Assembly: GCF_008632455.1 (NCBI RefSeq)
Contig: NZ_CP043929.1
Coordinates: forward strand, 744,001-808,000
From: Methylomonas rhizoryzae
GTDB taxonomy: Bacteria > Pseudomonadota > Gammaproteobacteria > Methylococcales > Methylomonadaceae
Direction: 5' to 3'
Length of the DNA: 64,000 nucleotides
The translations under genes were made by a program, and so were the position numbers. The notes beneath the pieces are model-generated. The model did not search any database. It worked only from the letters and a program-made list of their open reading frames with translations, and was not told where the DNA came from. Shown here one piece after another: positions 44,301-53,100 of this stretch; the stretch's first letter is position 1, and each line of letters begins with the position of its first letter.

Positions 44301-47300
44301 CGGACGGTAGTTTCGACAGCGATTTCGACGGCGACGGCCGCTTGGAGATCGACTTTCCGGTCACTTCGGTGCGAGTACTGGACGACGGCGGGATCATGGT
44401 CAGCGAGTTGACTCCCAACAGCAGTACCGGCGGCGTCGAAGTCGTGGTGGCGCACTATCAGGCCGACGGTAGCGCCGACGACCAATTCGGCAGTGCCGGC
44501 GTGGCGGATACCGGATTCGTAGCCGCCGACGCCCGCATTATCGACGTCGATACTACCGGCCGCATCCTGTTGCAATTGACGGGCAGCGGCTTGGACGGCT
44601 CCGACCAATTGATCAGGCTGGCGGCAGACGGTGCGGTCGACGATCAATTCGGCTTGGGCGGCAGCGTCGACGGACAGTTGCTGACGCAAACGGCCGACGG
44701 CAAATGGTTGATCGGCGCCACCGCATTCGACGGCGCGTCATTTACGCTTACCAGACTCAACGCCGACGGCGCGTTCGACGACAGTTTCGACGCCGACGGC
44801 GAAATCGCTATCGATGCCGCGGTCGCCGCAGTCGGCCTGTTGGACGACGGCCGCATTCTAGTCGCGCAAGACGCCGGTGCCGCCGCAAGCTTAGGCAATC
44901 CGCAAATTGCATTCGCCTTGTACAACGCCGACGGTAGTTTGGATAGCGCGCTTGACGGTAGCCGTAGCATAGCGATGGCCGGCCAAGTGAGCGGTATCGA
45001 CGTGTTGTCGATTTCGGACGATGGACAATTATTGATTCGCCTGGATTATGCCGACGACTCCGGCGATGCCGATAAGGGCGGCTTGCCGTCCCTGCTGCGC
45101 TTGAACCCGGACGGCTCCGTCGACCGCAGTTTCGCCGCGGCCTCGGACGCCGCCGGCCCCGTGCTGTTGGATGCTACGGTTAGCGTGGCGGACGCGGAAT
45201 TGGACGCTTACGGTTGGGCTAACGCCACGGTGACGCTGCAACGCCGGGGCGAAGCCGCTGCCGACGATCAATTCTCGGCAAATCAAGGCGGCAGTTTGGC
45301 CGAATTGATCGAAGGCGGCGAGTTGAAAGTAGAGCAAACCGTCATCGGCACGGTCAGCCAAAATAGCGCCGGGATCTTGCGGTTGACCTTTAACGATCAG
45401 GCCGGCTCGGAGTTGGTTAGCGCTGCACTGCGGCAAATTGCTTACGAGAATGTCGGCAGCGCAAGCGGTGCGGTGGAAATAGCATGGCTATTCAATGACG
45501 GCAATAGCGGCGAGCAAGGCGACGGCGGGGCATTGTCGGCCAGCTTGATCAGCTGGGTGAATCTATCCGCGTCGCCTGCAGGCAACCATAACCCGGCGAT
45601 TACCTCGGCCGGTACCGGCAGCGTGGCGGAAAACGCCGCGCCGGGCACGGTCATTTATACCGCAACCGCGACGGATCAGGATGCCGACACGGTTTTAAGC
45701 TTCAGTTTGGCCGGAGCCGACGCTAACTTGCTGAACATCGACGGCAGCAGCGGCCAGGTCTCGCTCAAGAATGCCGCGGATTTCGAAACCAAAGCCTTTT
45801 ACAGTTTCCAAGTGTTGGCCAGCGACGGCAGCGCCAGCGTAGGCAAGGCGGTGACCGTTTCGGTCGAAAACGTCAACGAGGCGCCGCAATTCACTTCCGG
45901 CGCGAGCGGTAGCGTGGCCGAAAACGCCGCGACCGGCAGCGTGATTTATACTGCGACGGCAAGCGACGTCGACGCGAACAGCAGCCTGAGCTTTAGCCTG
46001 GCCGGCGACGATGCCGATTTATTGAATATCGACAGCAGCAGCGGCGCGGTGACATTGAAAAATCCGGCGGATTTCGAGACCAAGTCCGGTTATGTCTTCG
46101 AAGTCGTGGTCAGCGACGGCAGTTTGAGCGCCAGTCAAGCGGTGCAAGTTAACGTAACCGACCTGAACGAAGCGCCGGCCATCGGCTCCGCCGGCATAGG
46201 CGGCGTTCCGGATGGCGCGGCGGCGGGTACGGTGATTTATACCGCGCTCGCCGATGACCCGGACGCCGGCGCCACGCTCAGCTACAGCTTGTCCGGCGCC
46301 GACGCCGATTGGCTGAACATAGACGCGGCCAACGGTCAAGTGACCTTGAAGGCGGCTGCGGACTTGAACAGCAAAGCGGATTATAGCTTCGAGGTAATAG
46401 CGAGCGACGGCGAACTGTCGGCCGGCAAAGCGGTAACGATCAGCGTCGGCTTCGTCAATCAGGCGCCGGAAATTACCTCCGCCGCCACCGCCAGCGTGGC
46501 TGAAAATGCCGCCGGCGATAGTGTGGTCTACAGCGCGACCGCCAGCGATGCCAATCCCGGCAGCGAACTGCTATTCAGTTTGGCCGGAGACGACGCGGCT
46601 TTGTTGCGCATCGACGCCGGCACAGGCCAAGTGCGCTTGCAATCCGCCGCCGATTTCGAAACCAAAGCCAGCTACGCCTTTCAAGTAGTCGTCAGCGACG
46701 GCGAATTGAGTGCCGGCAAAGACGTGGTACTGACTGTGACCGACGTCAACGAAGCGCCGAGTCTGACCGCCCCGGCGGCAATTTCCTATACCGACACCGC
46801 CGGCGACGACAATTTCGCGGCGCAGACCGGATCCTTGGCAGCCTACGATCCCGAAACGGCCGCCCTGAGCTTCGGGATCGTAGGCGGAAGCTTGTCCGGC
46901 GACGGGGCGGCCGTTGTGCTGGCCGGGCTGTACGGTACATTGAGCGTCAACGTCGCCGCTGGAAGCTACCGTTACGATCCCGACGATGCGGCCTTGGAGT
47001 CGCTCACTCAAGCTGCGGCCGAACATTTCACTGTGACCGTCAGCGACGGCAATACGTTGGCCAACGCCGATTTGGCCGTCGAGATAAGCGGGGCGAACGA
47101 CGCGGCCGAGATCGGCGGCGATTTGAACGGCGAAGTCAAGGAAGACGGGCAGTTGGAAGCGGCCGGAAGCCTGATCGTCGCCGACCGTGACGGCAGCGCC
47201 GATATCGTCGTGCAAACCGCTACGCTGGGAAGCTACGGTACGTTCAGTCTGGCGGCCGATAAAACTTGGCATTATCTGCTGAGTAACGCTGCCGACGCCG

Positions 47301-48352
47301 TGCAAGCCTTGGGTAGCGGTGTACGGCTGACCGATAGTTTCAGCGTGCTGGCGGCGGACGGCAGCAGGCAAACCGTGACGATAGGCGTGTCGGGCGCCAG
47401 CGAATACAACGAACTGACTGCGGTTAAACCCGGTAAATACTTGGGCGGCAGCAATAACGAGTCGATAACGGCGGATTCCGGCAACGACAGAATCGACGCC
47501 GGGGACGGCGACAACTTGGTTGACGCCGGCGCCGGCCGCAACAGCGTGAAAGCGGGTATCGGCGCGGACGACATCACGGCCGGCGAGGGCAACGACAAAA
47601 TCGATGCCGGCGAGGGCAACAACAGCGTAGACGCCGGCGGCGGCAACAACAACGTCAAAGCCGGGGCCGGAGACGACGCTATTCGTTGCGGCGACGGCAA
47701 CGACAAAATCAATGCCGGCGAGGGCAACAACAGCGTCGATGCCGGCGGCGGCAAGAACAACGTTAAAGCCGGTAGCGGCGCCGACGAGATTATAGCCGGC
47801 AGCGGAAACGACGTTATCAATGCCGGCGACGGCGAGAATCTAATCGACGCCGGCGACGGTAAAAACAAAGTCGTCAGCGGGGCCGGCGACGATAAGGTCA
47901 CTACCGGCAGCGGCAACGACAACATCGCTACCGGTGCCGGCAACGACGACATAGAGGCCGGCGCCGGTAAAGACAGAGTTAACGCCGGCGCGGGCGACGA
48001 TATAATCCTGGGCGGCGAAGCTGCCGATAAATTGAGCGGCGGCAGCGGCAGCGATATTTTCGTATTCGCCGACCTTGCCGTCGGCGGCGCCGATACCGTC
48101 ACGGACTTCGCCGAGGAAGACCTGCTGCGCCTCGATACCTCGGTATTCACGCAACTGCTAGGCGCTACCGCCGCCAACTTCGCGGTCGGCAAAGCCGCGG
48201 TCGACGCCGACGACTACCTGATATTCGACGACAAGAAAGGCGTGCTGTGGTACGACGCCGACGGCTCCGGCGCCGGAGCGGCGATCAAAATCGTAGGCTT
48301 GAAAGGCTCGGATAGCCATGGACTGAGCTTCGACGATCTGGATTTCGGGTAA
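41318..48352 (+). CDS. Giant type I-secreted RTX protein with delta-60 repeats and cadherin domains
   Basis: The protein has 2344 residues and no signal peptide. Order: an N-terminal domain (about 1-185); some 20 delta-60 type repeats (about 190-1280) of the form N-A-D-G-S-x-D-x-x-F-x-x-D-G; a second copy of the N-terminal domain type (both carry WRLSDGNSGDQGDGGAL-like ends); four cadherin-like domains (about 1425-1810, each with SVAEN-like starts); a VCBS-like region; RTX calcium-binding nonapeptides (about 2045-2230); and a C-terminal type I secretion signal region with DTVTDFAEEDLLRLD. It is very acidic. A role as surface adhesin or S-layer-like protein is inferred. No type I secretion genes are in the window. 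The ATG at 41318 follows GCGGAG. Confidence 0.88.
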   Translation: MTTNTAPVFSNFTDSNVTESSDGTLRLSGDTASVYDAELAALGDGGDYSGATLTLTDAQGRLAAIGIADSSFLLDKESGYLLYQGESGALPVAEINQASAGSFSLSFVDYGYTPSQDIVNALLRSLVLNDATPPSSLDLRWRLSDGNSGDQGDGGALQAESTTALQITAVNNAPQLVSHAGDYADIVALLDDGQLLVAQHGALGLNSSSSGFFAHYHVTSSLSQLSADGGLNGEYGQNGSVELGIQLTSVDVLDNGKLLLGGYYPDDNNSSSAAVQYVIQQLNSDGSADGGFGVDGRLQIEGQLSSLSVQDDGKILVCETESGGNSGGGAFRLARYNAEGSLDNDFAGDGIAETEFHGTANIVSVNDDGQILVSLYNYGSSSFGSNSYGSYLIRFNADGSQDAGFAGDGKIEGSVVASSADGSIWVGYSHTSSDSSTGSSDTNYTLSHILADGSLDTGFGSDGSITIADRYVSFVEVSDDGQLVLGESTRGGSSGNSGDFYVAKYNADGSLDTTFSDDGIAETGHRASYAGFVSVNDDGQLLLSLSGGYWGGGSSSASGLTYVAPSLLRLDADGSVDTEFADNGSIDGDLLAILADGDIVVGNDHGHTDNDAAPNAYTISRLNADGSFDTGFDGDGSLSLLDKNVSWVAVQDDGKLVVSELEQNSSDRFLALERFNADGSLDQGFGTEGRVVTDYLVSRAYITGIDQDGKILVDAFQNSGLSLPYSGLFIRFNTDGSVDTAFGSGGSIDGDYLYGYGGDGISYVRNEVYVANESYNFVFKLLAQDGSSAMEFEGSQFATWLPYGDKFAALQSDGKLLMGGGASGDYRIHRLNADGSSDSGFSSDGIVKINASVGFVKLLDDGKLLVGELIADSGSSSDYQFAVARYGTDGRLDTGFAGDGLAETGFLATDADLVAVNADGQLLLRLEQETNLSSHDAALIRVNADGSLDGAFADNGRLHGELIAVLDDGKLVAGGLEGSENSSLDVRYVVSRLKADGSFDSDFDGDGRLEIDFPVTSVRVLDDGGIMVSELTPNSSTGGVEVVVAHYQADGSADDQFGSAGVADTGFVAADARIIDVDTTGRILLQLTGSGLDGSDQLIRLAADGAVDDQFGLGGSVDGQLLTQTADGKWLIGATAFDGASFTLTRLNADGAFDDSFDADGEIAIDAAVAAVGLLDDGRILVAQDAGAAASLGNPQIAFALYNADGSLDSALDGSRSIAMAGQVSGIDVLSISDDGQLLIRLDYADDSGDADKGGLPSLLRLNPDGSVDRSFAAASDAAGPVLLDATVSVADAELDAYGWANATVTLQRRGEAAADDQFSANQGGSLAELIEGGELKVEQTVIGTVSQNSAGILRLTFNDQAGSELVSAALRQIAYENVGSASGAVEIAWLFNDGNSGEQGDGGALSASLISWVNLSASPAGNHNPAITSAGTGSVAENAAPGTVIYTATATDQDADTVLSFSLAGADANLLNIDGSSGQVSLKNAADFETKAFYSFQVLASDGSASVGKAVTVSVENVNEAPQFTSGASGSVAENAATGSVIYTATASDVDANSSLSFSLAGDDADLLNIDSSSGAVTLKNPADFETKSGYVFEVVVSDGSLSASQAVQVNVTDLNEAPAIGSAGIGGVPDGAAAGTVIYTALADDPDAGATLSYSLSGADADWLNIDAANGQVTLKAAADLNSKADYSFEVIASDGELSAGKAVTISVGFVNQAPEITSAATASVAENAAGDSVVYSATASDANPGSELLFSLAGDDAALLRIDAGTGQVRLQSAADFETKASYAFQVVVSDGELSAGKDVVLTVTDVNEAPSLTAPAAISYTDTAGDDNFAAQTGSLAAYDPETAALSFGIVGGSLSGDGAAVVLAGLYGTLSVNVAAGSYRYDPDDAALESLTQAAAEHFTVTVSDGNTLANADLAVEISGANDAAEIGGDLNGEVKEDGQLEAAGSLIVADRDGSADIVVQTATLGSYGTFSLAADKTWHYLLSNAADAVQALGSGVRLTDSFSVLAADGSRQTVTIGVSGASEYNELTAVKPGKYLGGSNNESITADSGNDRIDAGDGDNLVDAGAGRNSVKAGIGADDITAGEGNDKIDAGEGNNSVDAGGGNNNVKAGAGDDAIRCGDGNDKINAGEGNNSVDAGGGKNNVKAGSGADEIIAGSGNDVINAGDGENLIDAGDGKNKVVSGAGDDKVTTGSGNDNIATGAGNDDIEAGAGKDRVNAGAGDDIILGGEAADKLSGGSGSDIFVFADLAVGGADTVTDFAEEDLLRLDTSVFTQLLGATAANFAVGKAAVDADDYLIFDDKKGVLWYDADGSGAGAAIKIVGLKGSDSHGLSFDDLDFG

Positions 48353-48435
48353 GCCTTTCCAGCCGCATGCTTGCGGCTCGAGCGGGCCGGCTTAACGTTC
48401 ATGAGGTGACGGCATCGCCCCGGCAAATGCAAGTC

Positions 48436-48460
48436 AACGGTGTTATGCCGTTAGTTTTTT
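48436..48460 (+). terminator. Terminator after the RTX gene
   Basis: AACGG (48436-48440) and CCGTT (48448-48452) pair around a seven-base loop, followed by AGTTTTTT. A second hairpin, AGCCGCA/TGCGGCT (48361-48378), lies closer to the stop codon but has no T-run. Confidence 0.55.
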
Positions 48461-48578
48461 GAGCCGCTGCCTCGTGACTTTCAGAGTAATATAGAAAGGT
48501 CGGCCCGCGTCGTTTCTTCGGCTATGTGCAAAATAAGCTTGGAATACAAGCCACTAAACTTTACCTGTGAGTTGAACC

Positions 48579-48698
48579 TCATGGCCGGAATCCGGTTCCC
48601 GGCAAATTATCGGCTTGGTAATGGATCAAATCGTAAATTTCCGCCAGTTTGTCATCCGGGATTTGCTTGATTTCGGCGATGATTTGGTCTTGTAGCAT
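48579..48698 (-). pseudogene. Fragment of a DUF2281-like antitoxin
   Basis: A 39-codon frame encodes MLQDQIIAEIKQIPDDKLAE and IYDLIHY, the N-terminal part of small antitoxins of the DUF2281 kind, then a short unrelated end. Complete members are 65-80 residues. No toxin frame follows it. It is probably a remnant, though a very short gene cannot be excluded. Confidence 0.45.
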
Positions 48699-48728
48699 GA
48701 CTGTGTTTCTCAATGGGCACATTTTTGT

Positions 48729-49113
48729 TTACCCAACCGAAAAATGCGCAACCGGAAGGTGCTGAAAATGTTTATCCAGGGTTAAAACCGTTATGCCGTG
48801 ACGTTGGGCGACCGTGGCAATTAAAATATCGGTCAACGGCAAGGTTAAACCTTTAGCGCGTAGTTGTTGGGCAAGCATGCCAGCCGAATCAATCGTTATC
48901 CTCGGTTGGCAGGTAATGAATGGATTGGAACAGTAATCTTAACCGCCGGGCTTCCTTCTCCTGTTTAACGCCTTGCAACAATTCCGCAATGACTACACCC
49001 GTTATTGCGGCTTGGTTGGCTTCAATCAAAGTGGCAACCTGATCACCCATCTGACCATTTTTGGATTTGAAAAAGTCGATCCAGGCACAAGTATCGATTA
49101 ACACCCGTTTCAT
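48729..49113 (-). pseudogene. VapC-type PIN toxin with a frameshift
   Basis: The start MKRVLIDTCAWIDFFKSKNG and VIAELLQGVKQEKEARRL give the first acidic PIN residues. The frame stops at 48889, but a one-base shift there restores the rest: SAGMLAQQLRAKGLTLPLTD, ILIATVAQRHGITVLTLDKH, ending at the TAA at 48729-48731. PIN toxins cleave RNA. As written the protein is truncated before the last catalytic Asp, so it is inactive unless the shift is a sequencing error. Confidence 0.75.
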
Positions 49114-49312
49114 GACGGACTTTCCAAGTCTCGTAATGCTTGCCAATTGTCTTCAACATCGATCGTCCCCGGCAATTCAGCAATTCTTGACGCTGCTTAA
49201 AGCGAATGTATTCCTCAATCGCTTCGGCAATGCTTTCCTTGGTCGTTTTGGCTTGGGTGTAAATCAACAGTTGTTCCAGAACGGAATTATCCAGGGAGAT
49301 AGTGGTTTTCAT
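49110..49312 (-). pseudogene. VapB-type antitoxin with a frameshift
   Basis: MKTTISLDNSVLEQLLIYTQ and ESIAEAIEEYIRFKQRQELL form a ribbon-helix-helix type antitoxin. A base is missing near 49180; in the shifted frame the expected end ELPGTIDVEDNWQALRDLES is present, with a stop that overlaps the vapC ATG. The unshifted frame runs on into vapC to 49043. Both genes of this pair therefore carry single-base lesions. Confidence 0.7.
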
Positions 49313-49391
49313 TGTAGATAACCTCGTAATAATATTTCAGAATTCGCGCTTGATGCGTACATTCCTCACCGCACCCAGACTATTCGTTAAA

Positions 49392-49652
49392 TTATTCGTA
49401 ATGTGTCCACATCATGATGATCTTAATCGCCTGCTCGTTTTCCAAAACCTCATATACGAGCCGATGCTGTTTGTTGATACGCCGGGAAATCGCACCTTTT
49501 AGATCGCCTTTTAAAAACTCAAATTCAGGTGGATACGCATAAGGATCCTGAGCAATTAAGTCTAAAAGCGCCTGAGTTTTATTTTGTAAATTAGAGGCTT
49601 TGATTAATTTAGCGTCTTTTTTAGCGCGCTGGGTAAAGTAAAGCTTGTACAT
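49392..49652 (-). CDS. yoeB: YoeB/Txe-family toxin
   Basis: The 86-residue toxin is a ribosome-dependent mRNA endonuclease by family. Seen: MYKLYFTQRAKKDAKLIKAS, DLIAQDPYAYPPEFEFL, and the catalytic C-terminus with SRRINKQHRLVYEVLE and MMWTHYE (conserved Arg, His and Tyr). The start at 49652 overlaps the stop of the antitoxin gene; the longer frame to 49676 is not needed. The pair looks intact. Confidence 0.88.
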   Translation of the reverse strand: MYKLYFTQRAKKDAKLIKASNLQNKTQALLDLIAQDPYAYPPEFEFLKGDLKGAISRRINKQHRLVYEVLENEQAIKIIMMWTHYE

Positions 49653-49864
49653 TACCAATCCAAACGATCCGAACACTCGTCCAAAGGCGTATTCAAACCA
49701 TCGATAATCGCTTGCTTGATTTTCGGGTCTTTAGACAAATAATCGCTGTCGCTCTCGGTATTGAGGGTGTTTTTAAGAAATAGCACGAAATCCAGGACTT
49801 CTTTCTGGGAAGTCAACGGCAGTGTGTTGATTTCTTGATGAATTTTTTCTTGCAGGGTATTCAT
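49652..49864 (-). CDS. Antitoxin partner of the YoeB-type toxin
   Basis: This 70-residue protein begins MNTLQEKIHQEINTLPLTSQ and KEVLDFVLFLKN, the helical form of DUF2281-like antitoxins, and ends with an acidic tail (LDECSDRLDW) that probably covers the toxin. The end resembles the antitoxin remnant at 62176-62388. It precedes and overlaps the toxin gene. Confidence 0.75.
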   Translation of the reverse strand: MNTLQEKIHQEINTLPLTSQKEVLDFVLFLKNTLNTESDSDYLSKDPKIKQAIIDGLNTPLDECSDRLDW

Positions 49865-49901
49865 TTTTTAATCTCCGTTTGTCGTTTGGTAGCGAACTAA
49901 T

Positions 49902-50138
49902 TTAGTTTGATAGTTCATTCCACTCGTTGCGTATTGTCAGAAACTCGGAATTGATCTCTTCGTCGCTACGCTGTCCGGCCGGCAGACTGTGAAGAAAAGC
50001 GGCCAAGGCTTCGTTGGCTGCGGGTTGCGGCAGTGAATTCGGTTTGGACTCCAGAAATTCGACGAAACGTAAAACCTCCAACGCCTTGGCGGGCGGCAGG
50101 GCTTTGACGTGTTGGTAGATGGTGTCGGCGATGGTCAT
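49902..50138 (-). CDS. Orphan DUF2281-like antitoxin
   Basis: This 78-residue protein starts MTIADTIYQHVKALPPAKAL and EVLRFVEFLESK, typical of small antitoxins of this class, with a C-terminal part SDEEINSEFLTIRNEWNEL. No toxin frame follows in the expected place: the next gene downstream on the strand is the antitoxin of another pair. It may be solitary or serve the neighbouring toxin. Confidence 0.65.
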   Translation of the reverse strand: MTIADTIYQHVKALPPAKALEVLRFVEFLESKPNSLPQPAANEALAAFLHSLPAGQRSDEEINSEFLTIRNEWNELSN

Positions 50139-50199
50139 TTAACTTGTTCTCCAGGAATCTTAATTTAAAAAAGTCCAAAAACTTGCAAAGTCTGATGTT

Positions 50200-53100
50200 T
50201 TAACGTTCTTCAATATCAATTTTTTTGTTTACGCAAACGATTTCATTTTGCTCATTCAATGAATAAACGAAAGAATGAACTCTGCGCCCAACGAAATCAT
50301 CGTGATGCTCGCCATATGCGCCTTTTTCTCCGGCAATAATCCAGACCGGAGCCAAGTTTTCTTTATCAAGTAAATCTAGCAATGCTGTTCTGTCGATCAG
50401 TGCCGTAGTCGGTCCTTCTTCATGTACCGATGGATCTTTGAACAAAGTTTGGCCTTTCTCGTCTGCAAAACATAGCGTGCTTCCATTAATTAGCCTTAAA
50501 CCAAGCTTTTGTATTAGCCACGGCGCAGGCAAATAAGTATTGATCGTCCCTTCAATCGAGTAATCATATCCGCCACGTTCCGCAGTATATTCGGCATATG
50601 TTGGTAGCGCTTTGTACCGAAAGCCATAGTCTCGATCAATGGCTTTCCAGTCATCGTCTAATTCGTATGACGGATACCAAGGGTATTCACCGATAAATGA
50701 ACCATAAAATTCGCCGACTTTCGGAAATGCATCAGGATCAATCATGTTATGTGTAGAAATCGCATTTATGAATTGGTTTTTATGCTGTTTTTTGACGACT
50801 AAACACCAGCATCTGCACCATGAGTCGATACGCGAGTCCAAATCATACGAGGTGCTGTAATGCTTAAAACTTTTCATAACCAACCAGCGCTGTTCCGAAG
50901 CTGGATCGGTTACATCCAGCAACGATGCACTATTCAATTGATCGGATTCGTTTTGTAGCCACAGTTTTTGCTCTTGCTTATTCAATAAGCGCAGTTTAAG
51001 TGTTTGCGGAGACCACCAGGCATGGGGATGATTTTCCCAATTGTCGTCTTTGGTTTTGCTAATAAGCAATGAAGGATCGATATTTCGTTTGTATATTTGC
51101 CAAGGACCTTCATATCGGCCAGCGTCATCGCTATAACCGGAGTCATAAATTAAATTGTCCGCTATACGGGCCAATAATTCATACAATGCTAGCCATTGGT
51201 ATTTTTTACCAATACGTTCCATTTGTTTATGGTGTCTGCCCCGGCCGGAACCAATTCTGCCATCGAATTCGCCGAATAAGTCATAGGTCCACCCGTAATC
51301 GTGAGCCCGTTTGGTTACCCATCGCTGGGCTAAAATATCGTCAAAATGTTCCGGTCGATTATTTGAATATCGATTCAGAATTTGCCTTATTCCTTGTCGG
51401 CATCCAGACCAATATTGATATTTATATTTGTCATCGAGTAAGTTAATAAATATTTTCTCAAGCTCTTCGAATCTAGCGTCGTTTTGCTTCCTTTGTTCCA
51501 ACTTCTTATTATCGTAAGCGACAATTTCAATTTTGACTTCAGTATCGGAGGCTTGGCTTTTTGATTTTTGACTTTCTGAATTTAGCTCCGAACTATTGCA
51601 GTCGATACAGAATTTCAGAATGTCATTAAATGCCGAAAGTTGATCAGAATTTGCATGATCGGCTAGCATTGAACGGAAGGCTTCAAAATTTTCGTACGGT
51701 GTTAATGCTTTATCTACGCCCAACGGTGTTACTGTCCAATGATGAACGGAGGGCTTAATAATATATTTGGCAAAATCGCCAAGCCACTCGCTACTTGCCG
51801 ACCTAACAATATCATCCTTGTATTTGTCGCCATATTTCGCTAAATCCTTTTCGTCGACAAATTCAATCGGCCAATCACTTTGATACGGTGGCCTGACTTT
51901 TTCAATTTCTATTTGTTCAAGCAATAACTCGCAGTGCAATGCGTATTCGATGATACCCCTGGCATAGTCGCGCAGAAGCAAATGGGCTGGCGGCTTACCA
52001 TCGGCAAAAATCCATTGGTAAACAAAAAGAGCAAGTTCGGCAAGATTTTTCTGGGTTTGTGCTTGTAATGCAGCGCCATAGCAGGCGGCCAATAATCTCT
52101 CCAAAATGTAAATGTCATCGACTTGCTGGAAACGTTCCAACAAGCTAAGTGCTAACGGCAAACGCGGCGCTAACAATGCAGACAATCCTTTAGTGGCTCT
52201 ATCTCGAACGGTGCGATAGGAAGTCGAAAATAGCCAAGTCAGCATAGTTGCCGCCAATTCAGCGCGTATCGGGTCTATTTCCTCAAAACCCGATTCCACT
52301 GTCCAGGAAAGCAGGGTATCAAGTGGTGAACCATTCTCTAGGTCAAGATTAGCGATAGCAATAGACCATTTCGCATCGCGCTCAGGCATCGTCAAAGGGG
52401 CCAATTTATCGTGCAAGTAATTGGCATTGAAGCGGTTGTTAGGCTCGGTACTGACAGCAACAAGTGTTTCCAGCCAGGGATTGCGATAATTTTGTGATAA
52501 ATCAATCACTAATTCACGGGTTCTATCGGTAAAAAAATCCTGTCGGCGCAATAACAAACTGTTCAAAAATGCTTCATTAATTGTCCATTTGTATGATCCG
52601 TTGGCTGATGGAAATATATCGAGCAATTCGCAATCTCTCGTTTCCGGTAGTAAAACCGATAATGCTTGGATAATACCGGCAACCCTGTAAACATCTTTAC
52701 GAGAAAGAAAATTATGTAGCGGAGTCCCTGCCTCCAACGGTTGAACGCTATTATTCGAAGAAAGCTGCTCATTTAACAAATGCGTCGCTATTTGAAAATC
52801 GCTGAAACGCTCGAACGTGAAACGTGCTTGTTCTTCTAACTGATTATTTTCGATATAAACAGGCTCAATCGTTAAAATTCCCTCATGTTCGAATTGGCTC
52901 AACAAGCTGCGGTCATGTTGGCCCGTAGATGCATATATCGAATCAAAACAAGCGATAGTTGTTTCAATTGACAGGTAGGAAGATTGATTGGATAGTAGTT
53001 TCGCAGTAAATGCCTTTAACGCCCGCGCAATAATGTTCTGCCTTTTATCCAGCCCCATCCGCAATTCAATTTGGTTGGCTAATGATTTTAGATAAAAATC

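Noticed and set aside
41880..48030. Repeated DNA that might be read as a CRISPR array or satellite
   Set aside because: The period falls in whole codons and matches delta-60, cadherin and RTX protein repeats; there are no identical repeats with unique spacers.
47272..48192. A 306-codon minus-strand frame over the RTX repeats
   Set aside because: It is a low-complexity Ser/Pro/Leu shadow of the repetitive GC-rich RTX region.
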